64,000 nucleotides of DNA from JACVRW01 sp038323835 (GTDB lineage Bacteria > Actinomycetota > Thermoleophilia > Solirubrobacterales > Thermoleophilaceae). The position numbers and the translations under genes are program-made. The stretch lies in the NCBI GenBank assembly GCA_038323835.1, contig JBBQHI010000016.1:9590-73589 (forward strand), given 5' to 3'. Positions 39,152-47,518 of this stretch are shown piece after piece (positions within the stretch are counted from its first letter, which is position 1; each line of letters starts with the position of its first letter). Under the pieces are notes generated by a model that saw nothing but the letters and a program-made list of their open reading frames with translations, did no database searches and was not told the origin of the DNA.

Positions 39152-39517
39152 GGGGACGACAGGCTTCGACGTGGACGTTCTGTGGGGGCAGTTGCGAGTC
39201 GAGGTCCCCGGTAGGCCTCGTTAAACCACCGGGAAAACCATAAGTGCGGATCGTAATCACGAATTCGCGCTCGCGGCCTAACTAAACCTAGGCTGATGAG
39301 CTGTCGGCCTCCGCTCGGCTCCGTGGCGGAGGACCCGGCATAAGAAACGGGCTCACCTGTCGCGCTTGCCCTTGTCGGGGCGGGGACACTCAAGAGGGCT
39401 GGCCTCCCACAACCCCGCCGGCACGGCGAGTGGGAGGTGAGATCAGAGAGCCGGATACGCTCGTAGAAGCTGCCTCTTACGCGCCCGCGGACGTGGGTTC
39501 AATTCCCACCGTCTCCA
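39152..39517 (+). ncRNA. ssrA: Transfer-messenger RNA (tmRNA)
   Basis: The 5' end GGGGACGACAGGCTTCGACG pairs with the 3' end CGTCTCC to close the tRNA-like part, and the T-arm GTGGGTTCAATTCCCAC is intact. The resume codon is GCG 39246, giving tag peptide ADRNHEFALAA followed by TAA (39279-39281) and a second in-frame-downstream TAA a few bases later. The end LAA is the usual degradation signal. After the discriminator A the genome reads CTA, not CCA, so CCA must be added enzymatically. Partner smpB is at 25847. Its 3' end overlaps the MarR-GNAT gene on the other strand by 19 nt. Confidence 0.95.
39246..39281 (+). other. tmRNA tag reading frame (ADRNHEFALAA)
   Basis: Resume codon GCG through stop TAA within ssrA. 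The tag is added to nascent peptides on stalled ribosomes and marks them for proteases such as FtsH and Clp. Confidence 0.93.
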
Positions 39518-40422
39518 CTATTTGACCGGCCGGGCGTTACGCCCAGCCGCTTCTCGAACCAGTGGTGGGCGAAGGCCTCGTCGTTGAAGGCCGGGATCTC
39601 CACGTAGCCCCTCGACCGGTACATCGCGATTGCCTCCAGGAGGGTGCGGTTGGTGTCCAGCCGGATGTGTGAGGCGCCGCTTCGCGCGGCGAGCCCCTCG
39701 AGCTTGTCCATCACGCGGCGGCCGATGCCCAGCCCGCGCACCTGCTCCGACACCCACAGCCGCTTCAGCTCCGACGGTTCGCCCGGGTGGTACTTGACGC
39801 CGCCGCACCCCACGGGCTCGTCCCGGAGGTAGGCGATCAGGAAGCACCCGGCCGGCGGCGTGAGCTGATGCGGTTCGGCCGGGATGCTCTCGCCGGGGTC
39901 GAAGCCCGACTCGGATCGGCGGTCGAGCTCGGCGAAGTAGGCGCGGATGCACTGCCGGGCGTTGGGATTGCGAGGATCGACCGCCCGGATCTCCACCGCG
40001 GAGAAAGCGAGCAGGCGCTCCACCGTGCGCATCGCCGCTCCAAGCCGTTCTCGCTGATCGGCGTCGAGAGGGGCGAGGATCGACTCCGCGAGATCGTCGC
40101 TGCGCCGGTCGACGAGCGCACGCTCGCGCCGTCCCGCGGCCGTGAGGCGGGCCACGCGGATGCGCCGGTCGGACGGGCTCGGGGCCACCACCACGAGCCC
40201 CGCGGCCTCGAGCGCACGCAACGCCCGGCTGGCCTGCCCGGAGTCGAGATCGAGACGGGTGCGCAGGGCGCGCACCTCGCACCCCTCGGTGCCGATCTCC
40301 CACAGCAGCCGCGCCTCGCCGAGCGGACGGTCGCGGGCGAGGAACCTGGCGTTGAGCGCCCCGGCCCGCTGGGTCACCGTCCTGTTGAAGCTGCGGACCT
40401 GCTCCACCAGCTGATCCGGCAT
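39499..40422 (-). CDS. MarR-GNAT fusion protein
   Basis: A 307-aa protein. Residues 1-150 are a MarR-type winged helix (EVRALRTRLDLDSGQASRALRALEAAGLV, recognised by SGQASRALRALEAAGLV) and the rest a GNAT acetyltransferase (VSEQVRGLGIGRRVMDKLEGL, acetyl-CoA loop). Such fusions occur in actinomycetes and other phyla; ligand and acetyl acceptor unknown. TAACAT 6 nt before the ATG marks a leaderless start, and the palindrome TCTCTGA-TGTTAG-TCAGAGA covers it, so it probably represses itself. The last 6 codons lie in the 3' end of ssrA. Confidence 0.85.
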   Translation of the reverse strand: MPDQLVEQVRSFNRTVTQRAGALNARFLARDRPLGEARLLWEIGTEGCEVRALRTRLDLDSGQASRALRALEAAGLVVVAPSPSDRRIRVARLTAAGRRERALVDRRSDDLAESILAPLDADQRERLGAAMRTVERLLAFSAVEIRAVDPRNPNARQCIRAYFAELDRRSESGFDPGESIPAEPHQLTPPAGCFLIAYLRDEPVGCGGVKYHPGEPSELKRLWVSEQVRGLGIGRRVMDKLEGLAARSGASHIRLDTNRTLLEAIAMYRSRGYVEIPAFNDEAFAHHWFEKRLGVTPGRSNSGDGGN

Positions 40423-40442
40423 TCTCTGATGTTAGTCAGAGA
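40423..40442 (-). promoter_or_regulatory. Palindromic operator over the MarR-GNAT start
   Basis: TCTCTGA-TGTTAG-TCAGAGA, 7-bp perfect arms, directly next to the ATG and covering the -10 TAACAT. Typical size and place for a MarR autoregulatory site; an in-silico prediction only. Confidence 0.6.
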
Positions 40443-40484
40443 TCCGGGCGAGGCTGCTCGCCGAAGCGCCCAACCCACCTCCCG

Positions 40485-40490
40485 TAGCAT
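40485..40490 (+). promoter_or_regulatory. -10 box TAGCAT, leaderless start of the VOC gene
   Basis: TAGCAT plus 7 nt to ATG 40498. The same box with the same spacing precedes ftsH. Confidence 0.55.
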
Positions 40491-40497
40491 CGGGCCC

Positions 40498-40896
40498 ATG
40501 AGCGGCAACGGCAGCATCCCCAGCGGCGTGGACTTCGTAACGATCCCGACGGGTGACCTCGAGCGGTCCGTGGAGTTCTACGGCTCCACGCTCGGGCTCC
40601 GGCGCACGGCCTACCGGCCGGATCGCAACTTCGCCGAGTTCGAGCCCGGGAACGTCACGCTCAACGTGATGGATCCGGTGAAGATGGGTATCGGCGAGCT
40701 GAATCCGAATGCCAATCCGATCGCCCTTCACGTGGAAGACGTGAAGGAGGCACGGGCGGAGCTGGAGGAGCGGGGCGTGAGCTTCATGGGGGACATCTTC
40801 GACACCGGCGTCTGCCACATGGCGTTCTTCAGGGACCCGGATGGGAACTCGCTGATGCTCCACCACCGCTACGCCCCGCGCACGGCGGAGGCCTGA
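40498..40896 (+). CDS. VOC (glyoxalase/dioxygenase) superfamily protein
   Basis: A 132-aa vicinal-oxygen-chelate protein with the paired beta-alpha-beta-beta-beta layout: VDFVTIPTGDLERSVEFYGS at the start, IALHVEDVKEARAELEERGV and FFRDPDGNSLMLHHRY at the end with the metal-binding Glu/His context. It could be a glyoxalase-like, dioxygenase or resistance protein; not determinable here. It is divergent from the MarR-GNAT gene and shares its control region. Confidence 0.82.
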   Translation: MSGNGSIPSGVDFVTIPTGDLERSVEFYGSTLGLRRTAYRPDRNFAEFEPGNVTLNVMDPVKMGIGELNPNANPIALHVEDVKEARAELEERGVSFMGDIFDTGVCHMAFFRDPDGNSLMLHHRYAPRTAEA

Positions 40897-40908
40897 GCGG
40901 TGGCGAGC

Positions 40909-41766
40909 CTACCCGCCGCCGCTGAGCCGGGCGGCCAGCCGCTCCATGCCCCGGGCCCGCGCGGCCTCGGCCGCCCCGGCCAGGTCGGTCTCGCCGTCCG
41001 GCGGGCGCTTCACCCCGGCGTCCTGAAGCGTTGCGATCTCCTTGAAGCGCAGCAGCTCGTCCCTCTGCTCCAGCAGCGCCGTGCGCACCCGCGGCCGGGT
41101 CTCCCGCATCGCGGCGTCGAGCGCCGCCTCCAGCGAGCCGTGGCGCCCGAGCAGGTCGGCCGCCGTCTTCTCGCCGATGCCCTTGGCGCCCGGGATGCCG
41201 TCCGAGGGGTCGCCGCGCAGGGCGATGAAGTCGGGCACCAGCTCCGGCGGCACCCCGTAGCGCTTGCGCACCTCGGGCGGGTCCACCACCTCGGCGCCGC
41301 GCGCCCCGGTGCGGACATAGAGGATCGTGACCCGGTCGGTGGCGCACTGGAACATGTCCCGGTCCCCGGTCATCACGAGCGCGCGCCCGCCGGCCTCGCT
41401 CTCGGCCTCCGCGAACGAGCCGAGCAGGTCATCCGCCTCCAGGTTCTCGCTGGCCGCCACGATCCAGCCGAAGGCCTCGAAGAAGTCCCGGGAGTCCGCG
41501 AACTGAGGCGCCAGCGTGTCCGGTACCTCGGGGCGCTGGGCGTGGTATCCGTCGAACAGCTCCACCCGGTAGTCGGCGGCGTCGGGACCGAAGCACAGCA
41601 CCACAGCCCGCGGCGAGTGCTCCTCCACCTCGCGCAGCACCAGGTTCGCCGTGCCCAGCAGCGCGTTCACCGGGTGCCCGTCGCTTCCGGTGATCGAGTC
41701 GGGCAGCGCGTAGAAGGCGCGGAACAGCATCGAGGGCGCATCCACAACGAGCAGCGGTCCGGACAT
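40909..41766 (-). CDS. 5'-3' exonuclease (PIN/FEN-like, PolA-type domain)
   Basis: A 285-aa nuclease like the 5'-3' exonuclease domain of DNA polymerase I, free-standing here. Metal-binding acidic residues are visible (LLVVDAPSMLFRAFYAL; ENLEADDLLGSFAEAE; VMTGDRDMFQCATD) and the H3TH motif (ALRGDPSDGIPGAKGIGEKT). The start is ATG 41766 (MSGPLLVVDAP) because TAGCGT lies 7 nt before it; a longer frame to 41775 has no such box. It trims RNA primers or flaps. Confidence 0.88.
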   Translation of the reverse strand: MSGPLLVVDAPSMLFRAFYALPDSITGSDGHPVNALLGTANLVLREVEEHSPRAVVLCFGPDAADYRVELFDGYHAQRPEVPDTLAPQFADSRDFFEAFGWIVAASENLEADDLLGSFAEAESEAGGRALVMTGDRDMFQCATDRVTILYVRTGARGAEVVDPPEVRKRYGVPPELVPDFIALRGDPSDGIPGAKGIGEKTAADLLGRHGSLEAALDAAMRETRPRVRTALLEQRDELLRFKEIATLQDAGVKRPPDGETDLAGAAEAARARGMERLAARLSGGG

Positions 41767-41773
41767 GCCCGCC

Positions 41774-41779
41774 ACGCTA
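41774..41779 (-). promoter_or_regulatory. -10 box TAGCGT, leaderless start of the exonuclease
   Basis: TAGCGT on the minus strand, 7 nt before ATG 41766, decides the start codon. Confidence 0.5.
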
Positions 41780-41792
41780 TCGCCGGACTAGG

Positions 41793-41835
41793 CATGGTGC
41801 GGTGCTAGGCCCGATCACCGATCGGGCCTGCGCTC
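41793..41835 (+). repeat. Palindromic intergenic repeat, copy 4
   Basis: AGGCCCGATC-ACC-GATCGGGCCT (41807-41829), a perfect 10-bp stem, between two minus-strand genes. Flanks GGTGCGGTGCTA and GCGCTCCTC match the family. Confidence 0.8.
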
Positions 41836-41839
41836 CTCC

Positions 41840-42676
41840 CTAGGCGCGCAGCGCCCGTGACCGGGCGGCCACCGGCTGGAGGAAGTCCGGCAGCGGGCGC
41901 ACCAGCCCACGGCCCGTCTCCAGCTCCCAGATCTGCTCGAGCTGCGCGAGGTGCTCGTCCATCACCTCGTCGATGGCGGCGAAGTCGGCGCTGCGGATCG
42001 CCGCGAGCGTCCGCTCGTGCACGTCGATCACCCAGTCGGGCACGGGCGGCGCGTGAAGGGCCATGTCGCGCGCGATCTCGAGCCGCTTGAACAGGCTGCG
42101 CATGAGCGACACGACGGTGGAGTTGCGCGTGGCCCGGGCCATCGCCAGGTGGAACTTCAGGTCGAGCTGGAGGAAGAGGTCCTCGTGGCGCAGCACGTCG
42201 TCGCGCGCGGCCAGCTCCCGCTTGCGCGCGATCAGCGCGGCCATGGCCGCGAAGTCCTCCTCGCTGGCGTGCACCGCGGCCAGCTGCGCAACACGGGGCT
42301 CGAGCAGCCTGCGGGCCTCCAGCACGCCGGAGACCTCGCCCACGCGGATCTCCTGGCGGCTCTGGAGCAGCTCCCGCGGCACCAGCTCGGCGGCCACGAA
42401 GATTCCGCCCGCCTGCCCGCGGCGCACCTCGAGGACGCCGGCCTCGGCCAGCACCTTCACCGCCTCGCGGAGCGTGGGGCGGCTGATCTGCATCCGCGCC
42501 GCGAGCTCGCGCTCGGAGGGGAGACGGTCACCCACGTGCAGGTCGCCGGCCTTGACCTTCTCGGCGATCTGCTCCACCGCCTCCTGAAAGGTCCGGCGGG
42601 TGGCGACCGGTTCAAAGTCGCGCTGCAAACCGGTTCGAGTATATGGGCGCTCCCCGGCCAGGAGCCCGGAGCTCAC
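41840..42676 (-). CDS. FadR/GntR-type transcription regulator
   Basis: A 278-aa protein. The GntR winged helix (LPSERELAARMQISRPTLRE) is followed by an FCD ligand domain (LLEPRVAQLAAVHASEEDF; LDLKFHLAMARATRNSTVV; VPDWVIDVHERTLAAIRSAD). FCD regulators often sense acyl or amino acids. It starts at GTG 42676, overlapping the dehydrogenase stop (GTGA), so it is co-transcribed with it and probably controls both the dehydrogenase and the divergent oxidoreductase through TGGTC/GACCA sites. Confidence 0.85.
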   Translation of the reverse strand: MSSGLLAGERPYTRTGLQRDFEPVATRRTFQEAVEQIAEKVKAGDLHVGDRLPSERELAARMQISRPTLREAVKVLAEAGVLEVRRGQAGGIFVAAELVPRELLQSRQEIRVGEVSGVLEARRLLEPRVAQLAAVHASEEDFAAMAALIARKRELAARDDVLRHEDLFLQLDLKFHLAMARATRNSTVVSLMRSLFKRLEIARDMALHAPPVPDWVIDVHERTLAAIRSADFAAIDEVMDEHLAQLEQIWELETGRGLVRPLPDFLQPVAARSRALRA

Positions 42677-43749
42677 GCTCGCCCCGCCTCGACCCGTTCG
42701 AGGGCCTGGCGCTCGGCCACCTCCAGCGGTGTGGAACCCTCGGCCTCGGCCGTGGCGATCGCCCGCTCGATGCTCTCCTCGGCGCGGTCCACCAGCACGG
42801 ACTCGGCGGGCCCCTCGCCGCCGTACCACTCGGTGGCCACATGGATGAGCCCACCGCAGTTGGCGAGGAAGTCGGGCACGTAGAGGATCCCCCGGCGCGC
42901 CAGCGTGCCGGCGAGCTCGCGGCTCGTGAGCGGGTTGTTGGCCGCGCCCGCCACCACCCGGCAGTCGATCGAACGCGCCATCGCGTCGTCGATCATCCCG
43001 CCGGCGGCACAGGGGGCGAGCACGTCGAGCTCCAGCCCGAGCACGGCCTCGGCCGACGGCGCGGCCTGTCCACCGTGCTCCTGCACGAAGCGCTCGACCC
43101 GCTCGGGATCCAGGTCGCAGGCGGTCACCTGCGCACCCCCGGCGGCGAGCTTGGCGCCCAGCTCGTAGCCCACCTTGCCGAGGCCCACGATGCCCACCCG
43201 GCGTCCGTCGAGGTCCGCGGATCCGGTGGCGGCGCGCAGCCCGCAGCCCACCGAGCGGAACACGGTCTCGGCCGTGACCGGGGATGGGTCGCCGCCTCCG
43301 CCGGCGGCCGGCGAGCGGCCCACCACGTAGGGGGTGTGGCGCGACATCAGGTCCATGTCCGCCGTGGTGGTGCCTATGTCCTCGGCGGTCACGTAGTCGC
43401 CGCCCAGCTCGTCCACGGTGCGGGCGGCCACCTCGAGCCGGGCGTTGCGCATGTGCTGCGCGCCGTCGTCGATCATCACGGCCTTGCCGCCCCCGAGCGC
43501 GAGGCCGGCGGCCGAGGCCTTGAGCGTCATCGTGCGGGCCAGGCCCACGGCGTCAGCCATCGCCTCGCCGAGGCCGCCGGGGTAGCGCTTCAGGCGAAGC
43601 CCGCCGAGGGCGGGGCCGAGAACCGTGGAGTGCACGGCCACCACCAGCCGCGTGCCGGTGGCGCGGTCCTGGCGGACGACGATGCGTTCGTGATCGTCGT
43701 CGGCGACGGCCGAGGTGGAAAGAATCGGAGACCGGGCAGAAATGGTCAT
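42673..43749 (-). CDS. Leu/Glu/Phe/Val dehydrogenase family protein
   Basis: A 358-aa NAD(P)-dependent amino-acid dehydrogenase, closest to leucine dehydrogenase. Catalytic Lys in LALGGGKAVMIDD, DYVTAEDIGTTTADM, and NAD motif VGIVGLGKVGYELG. It deaminates branched-chain amino acids to 2-oxo acids. Its divergent neighbour is a 2-oxo-acid ferredoxin oxidoreductase, so together they could oxidise amino acids to acyl-CoA. The minus-strand -10 TATGGT lies 8 nt before the ATG. Confidence 0.85.
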   Translation of the reverse strand: MTISARSPILSTSAVADDDHERIVVRQDRATGTRLVVAVHSTVLGPALGGLRLKRYPGGLGEAMADAVGLARTMTLKASAAGLALGGGKAVMIDDGAQHMRNARLEVAARTVDELGGDYVTAEDIGTTTADMDLMSRHTPYVVGRSPAAGGGGDPSPVTAETVFRSVGCGLRAATGSADLDGRRVGIVGLGKVGYELGAKLAAGGAQVTACDLDPERVERFVQEHGGQAAPSAEAVLGLELDVLAPCAAGGMIDDAMARSIDCRVVAGAANNPLTSRELAGTLARRGILYVPDFLANCGGLIHVATEWYGGEGPAESVLVDRAEESIERAIATAEAEGSTPLEVAERQALERVEAGRA

Positions 43750-43762
43750 TTCAATTGACCAT
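43742..43762 (-). promoter_or_regulatory. Inverted repeat ATGGTCA-n7-TGACCAT at the dehydrogenase start
   Basis: 7-bp arms spanning the start codon and -10 box. TGGTC/GACCA half-sites are FadR/GntR-like, and an FCD regulator is encoded in the same operon. Confidence 0.55.
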
Positions 43763-43776
43763 AGAGGGGAAAAGCG

Positions 43777-43805
43777 TTGACATCAACCGGAACCGTGCCA
43801 ATACT
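43777..43805 (+). promoter_or_regulatory. Sigma-70 promoter of the oxidoreductase gene
   Basis: TTGACA (43777-43782), a 17-nt spacer, AATACT (43800-43805). The clearest -35/-10 pair in the window; predicts a ~108-nt leader before GTG 43920. Confidence 0.75.
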
Positions 43806-43822
43806 GGTGGACAAGATTTAGA

Positions 43823-43852
43823 GGAGCATCCGCCATCCGGGTAGGGTGCTCC
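43823..43852 (+). promoter_or_regulatory. Leader hairpin upstream of the oxidoreductase gene
   Basis: GGAGCATCC pairs with GGGTGCTCC (9 bp with one T-G wobble) over a 12-nt loop. It lies in the predicted 5' leader and could affect expression. No known riboswitch recognised. Confidence 0.45.
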
Positions 43853-43919
43853 GTGTGCCGCCAATGGTAAGTTGTCTTTGCCATAGGGCTGCCGACCGGT
43901 TGTACCCGAGGAGAGACGA

Positions 43920-46900
43920 GTGAACCCCACCGCGCTGCGTGAACGTCCGGAACGCCGCAGGCCACGCGCCCAGGAGCGACGCCCCTCGGCCTCCCGCGGG
44001 GACCGCCGCCGGGCTCCGGCCCGCGAGGTCACGCTCGCGGACAGGTACCGCCTGGAGGAGGGCCGGATCCTGCTCACCGGCGTTCAGGCCCTGGTCCGGC
44101 TGCCCCTGGACCAGCACAGGGCCGACCGCCGCCTCGGGCTCCACACGGGCACGCTCGTGTCCGGCTACCAGGGCTCGCCGCTCGCCGGCCTCGACCAGGA
44201 GCTTCAGCGCCAGGCCGAGCTCTGCGCCGAGCATCACGTGCGCCATGTGCCGGGCCTGAACGAGGAGCTGGGCGCCACCTCCGCGTGGGGGAGCCAGCTG
44301 GCCGCGGCCCTTCCCGGCTCGCGCTACGACGGCGTGCTCGGCCTTTGGTACGGCAAGGCGCCCGGGCTCGACCGCGCGGCCGACTCCCTGCGGCACGGCA
44401 ACTTTGTCGGCGTCTCGCGCACCGGCGGCGCGATCGCCGTGGTGGGGGACGACCCCGCCAGCAAGTCGTCCACGCTGCCGAGCGCGTCCGAGTCGCTGCT
44501 CGCGGGCCTGCACATGCCGGTGTTCTTCCCGGCCGACGTGCAGGACGTGCTCGACCTCGGCCTCCACGCCTGGGCCTGCTCGCGGGCCTCAGGGCTCTGG
44601 AGCTCGATGAAGATCGTGACCAGCGTGGCCGACGCGCTCGGCACCGCCGACGTGGCCCCCGGCCGCGTGACCCCGGTGCTGCCCGAGATCGAGTGGCGCG
44701 GGCGCCCGTACTCCCACGTGCCCAACGGCAACCTGCTGGCTCCCGCCTCGCTCGAGATGGAGGAGACGCTTCGCGGGATCCGCACGGACCTGGCCCTGGC
44801 CTACGCCCGTGAGAACGGCGTGAACCGGATCGAGGGAGCGCGCGACGCCTGGCTCGGGATCGTGGCCGCCGGCAAGCCCTATTACGACCTTCTGCACGCC
44901 CTCCGTGCGCTCGGCCTCGACGAGCGCGCGCTGGAGCGCGCCGGGATCCGGCTGCTCAAGCTGGGGATGATCTGGCCGCTCGAGCCCACGGTGGTGCGCG
45001 AGTTCGCCCACGGGCTCGACGAGATCCTCGTGGCCGAGGAGAAGGGTCCCTTCATCGAGACCCACCTCAAGGAGGCCCTGTACGGCACCTCCGGCGCTCC
45101 CCGGATCGTGGGCAAGCGCGACGAGCACGGCACGCCGCTGCTGCCCTCCACGCTCGACCTGGACGCAGACATGGTGGCCCGGGCCGTGGCCGCCCGGCTC
45201 CAGGGCCGGGTGGAGATTCCCTCGGTTGGCGCCCGTATCGCCGACCTGGACGCGATCGCGGGCCGTCCGCGGCCGCTGCCGATGGCCGCCCGCTCTCCGT
45301 TCTTCTGCTCCGGCTGTCCTCACAACAGCTCGACCAAGGCGCCCGAGGGCACGCTGGTGGGCGCGGGCATCGGCTGCCACACGATGGTGCTGCTCAACCC
45401 CGAGGGCAAGGGCGAGATCACCGGCATCACCCAGATGGGAGGGGAGGGCGCGCAGTGGATCGGCATGGCGCCGTTTACCGATGACCGCCACCTGGTCCAG
45501 AACATCGGCGACGGCACCTTCCATCACTCCGGCTCGCTCGCCGTACGCGCCGCGGTGGCCTCCGGGGTGAACATCACCTACAAGCTGCTCTTCAACGAGG
45601 CCGTGGCCATGACCGGCGGTCAGCGCGTGGAGGGCGGGATGGACGTGCCCGAGCTCACGCGCTGGCTCGAGCTCGAGGGCGTCCGGCGCATCGTGGTGAC
45701 CACCGAGGATCCCTTGCGCTACCGCGGCGTGAAGCTGGCGCCGATCGCCGAGGTGCGGGATCGGTCCGAGCTGATCCCGGTGCAGCAGGAGCTGGCCGCG
45801 GTGCCGGGCGTCACGGTGCTGATCCACGATCAGGAGTGCGCGGCCGAGCTGAGGCGCAAGCGCAAGCGCGGCAAGGCGGTGGAGCCGGCAGAGCGGATCT
45901 GGATCAACGAGCGCGTGTGCGAGGGCTGCGGCGACTGCGGGAAGAAGTCGAGCTGCCTCTCCGTGGTGCCCACGGAGACCGAGTTCGGGCGCAAGACGCA
46001 GATCCACCAGGCCTCATGCAACAAGGACTACTCGTGCGTCGAGGGGGATTGCCCGTCCTTCCTCACCGTCGTGCCCGGGAAGCGGGCCAAGCACGTGGTG
46101 CCGAAGCCACCTGCCGGCCTGTCCCGGCCGGAGCTGCTGATGAGCGACACCGAGTGCGCCGTGCGCATGATGGGCATCGGCGGCACCGGAGTGGTCACCG
46201 TCAGCCAGGTGCTCGGCATGGCCGCGCTGATCGACGGCCTGCACGTCCGGGGCCTGGACCAAACCGGCCTGTCCCAGAAAGGCGGCCCCGTGGTTTCCGA
46301 CCTGCGGATCTCGCGCGGCCCGCTGGCCTCGGCGAGCAAGTCGCCCGCGGGCAGCGTGGACACCTATCTCGGCTTCGACCTCCTTGGCGCCACCACCGAC
46401 GCGAACCTGGCAACGGCCGAGCCGGGACGCACGGTGGCCGTGGTGTCCACCGGCGCCGTGCCCACGGGGCGCATGGTCCTGGACCCCGATGAGCGCTTTC
46501 CCGAGCTCTCGCCCCAGCTCGACCGCATCGCCGCCGTCACTCGCAGCGAGCACAACCTGTACCTCGATGCCCAGGAGCTCTCCGAGCGCCTTTTCGGCGA
46601 CCACATGATGACCAACACGCTGATGCTCGGCGCGGCCTACCAGCGTGGCCTGCTGCCCGTGTCCGCCGAGGCGCTCGAGCAGGCCATCACGCTGAACGGC
46701 GCGGCCGTGGACAAGAACCTGAGCGCGTTCGCCTGGGGACGCGCGGCGGTGGCCGACCCCGAGGCCCTGGAGCGTGCGCTGTCCGGCCCCGGTGACACGC
46801 CGGAGCCGCGTGGGCTCTCCGAGCGGGAGTCCGCTCTGGTGGACGAGGCGGTGGACGGCAACCGCGGCGAGCTTCGGCGCCTGGTGGAGGTGCGGATACC

Positions 46901-47489
46901 GGAGCTCGTGGCCTACCAGGGCCGCTCCTACGCGGCGCGCTACGCCCAGGCGGTGCGCCGGGTCCAGGTGGCGGAGCAGGAGCTGGCGCCCGGACACGAC
47001 GAGCTGGCCTGCGCAGTGGCGCGGAACCTCCACAAGCTGATGGCCTACAAGGACGAGTACGAGGTGGCCCGGCTCCATCTCGACGGGTTCGAGCGTGCGC
47101 GGATGCGGCGGGAGCTGGGCGAGGACGCACGGATCTGGTTCAACCTCCATCCGCCGTTCCTGCGCGCGCTGGGAATGAAGCGCAAGCTGAAGCTGGGCCG
47201 CTGGTTCGTGCCCGCCCTCCGCATGCTGCGCGCCGCGCGCCGGCTGCGCGGCACGCCTCTTGACCCGTTCGGGCATGCGCGCGTGCGCCGGCTGGAGCGG
47301 GGCCTGATCGGCGAGTACGAGCAGATGGTGGCGGGCGCCGTGGCCGCGCTCACGCCTGAGTCGCACGGCACCGCCGTGGAGCTGGCCGAGCTCCCGGACG
47401 TGATCCGGGGCTACGAGGAGGTCAAGCTGAAGAGCGTCGAGCGCTTTCGCAAGCGCGCGGAGGTCCTGACGGAGCGCCTCGAGGTGTGA
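43920..47489 (+). CDS. Indolepyruvate ferredoxin oxidoreductase (fused)
   Basis: A 1189-aa fusion of the alpha, beta and gamma parts. Pyruvate-binding region (LHTGTLVSGYQGSPLAGLDQ), TPP-binding domain (GAGIGCHTMVLLNP; GDGTFHHSGSLAVRAAVASG), a 4Fe-4S motif CEGCGDCGKKSSC, and a gamma domain (MMGIGGTGVVTVSQVLGMAA). It decarboxylates aryl- or branched-chain 2-oxo acids to acyl-CoA, reducing ferredoxin. The N-terminal 40 residues are Arg-rich. Start GTG 43920 with GAGGAG 6 nt upstream. It pairs in function with the divergent amino-acid dehydrogenase. Confidence 0.93.
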   Translation: MNPTALRERPERRRPRAQERRPSASRGDRRRAPAREVTLADRYRLEEGRILLTGVQALVRLPLDQHRADRRLGLHTGTLVSGYQGSPLAGLDQELQRQAELCAEHHVRHVPGLNEELGATSAWGSQLAAALPGSRYDGVLGLWYGKAPGLDRAADSLRHGNFVGVSRTGGAIAVVGDDPASKSSTLPSASESLLAGLHMPVFFPADVQDVLDLGLHAWACSRASGLWSSMKIVTSVADALGTADVAPGRVTPVLPEIEWRGRPYSHVPNGNLLAPASLEMEETLRGIRTDLALAYARENGVNRIEGARDAWLGIVAAGKPYYDLLHALRALGLDERALERAGIRLLKLGMIWPLEPTVVREFAHGLDEILVAEEKGPFIETHLKEALYGTSGAPRIVGKRDEHGTPLLPSTLDLDADMVARAVAARLQGRVEIPSVGARIADLDAIAGRPRPLPMAARSPFFCSGCPHNSSTKAPEGTLVGAGIGCHTMVLLNPEGKGEITGITQMGGEGAQWIGMAPFTDDRHLVQNIGDGTFHHSGSLAVRAAVASGVNITYKLLFNEAVAMTGGQRVEGGMDVPELTRWLELEGVRRIVVTTEDPLRYRGVKLAPIAEVRDRSELIPVQQELAAVPGVTVLIHDQECAAELRRKRKRGKAVEPAERIWINERVCEGCGDCGKKSSCLSVVPTETEFGRKTQIHQASCNKDYSCVEGDCPSFLTVVPGKRAKHVVPKPPAGLSRPELLMSDTECAVRMMGIGGTGVVTVSQVLGMAALIDGLHVRGLDQTGLSQKGGPVVSDLRISRGPLASASKSPAGSVDTYLGFDLLGATTDANLATAEPGRTVAVVSTGAVPTGRMVLDPDERFPELSPQLDRIAAVTRSEHNLYLDAQELSERLFGDHMMTNTLMLGAAYQRGLLPVSAEALEQAITLNGAAVDKNLSAFAWGRAAVADPEALERALSGPGDTPEPRGLSERESALVDEAVDGNRGELRRLVEVRIPELVAYQGRSYAARYAQAVRRVQVAEQELAPGHDELACAVARNLHKLMAYKDEYEVARLHLDGFERARMRRELGEDARIWFNLHPPFLRALGMKRKLKLGRWFVPALRMLRAARRLRGTPLDPFGHARVRRLERGLIGEYEQMVAGAVAALTPESHGTAVELAELPDVIRGYEEVKLKSVERFRKRAEVLTERLEV

Positions 47490-47518
47490 GCGGGGCCGGG
47501 CGGTGGTAGAAGCCCGGC

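Noticed and set aside
39094..39393. 99-aa open frame on the minus strand
   Set aside because: It overlaps the tmRNA gene and has no family match.
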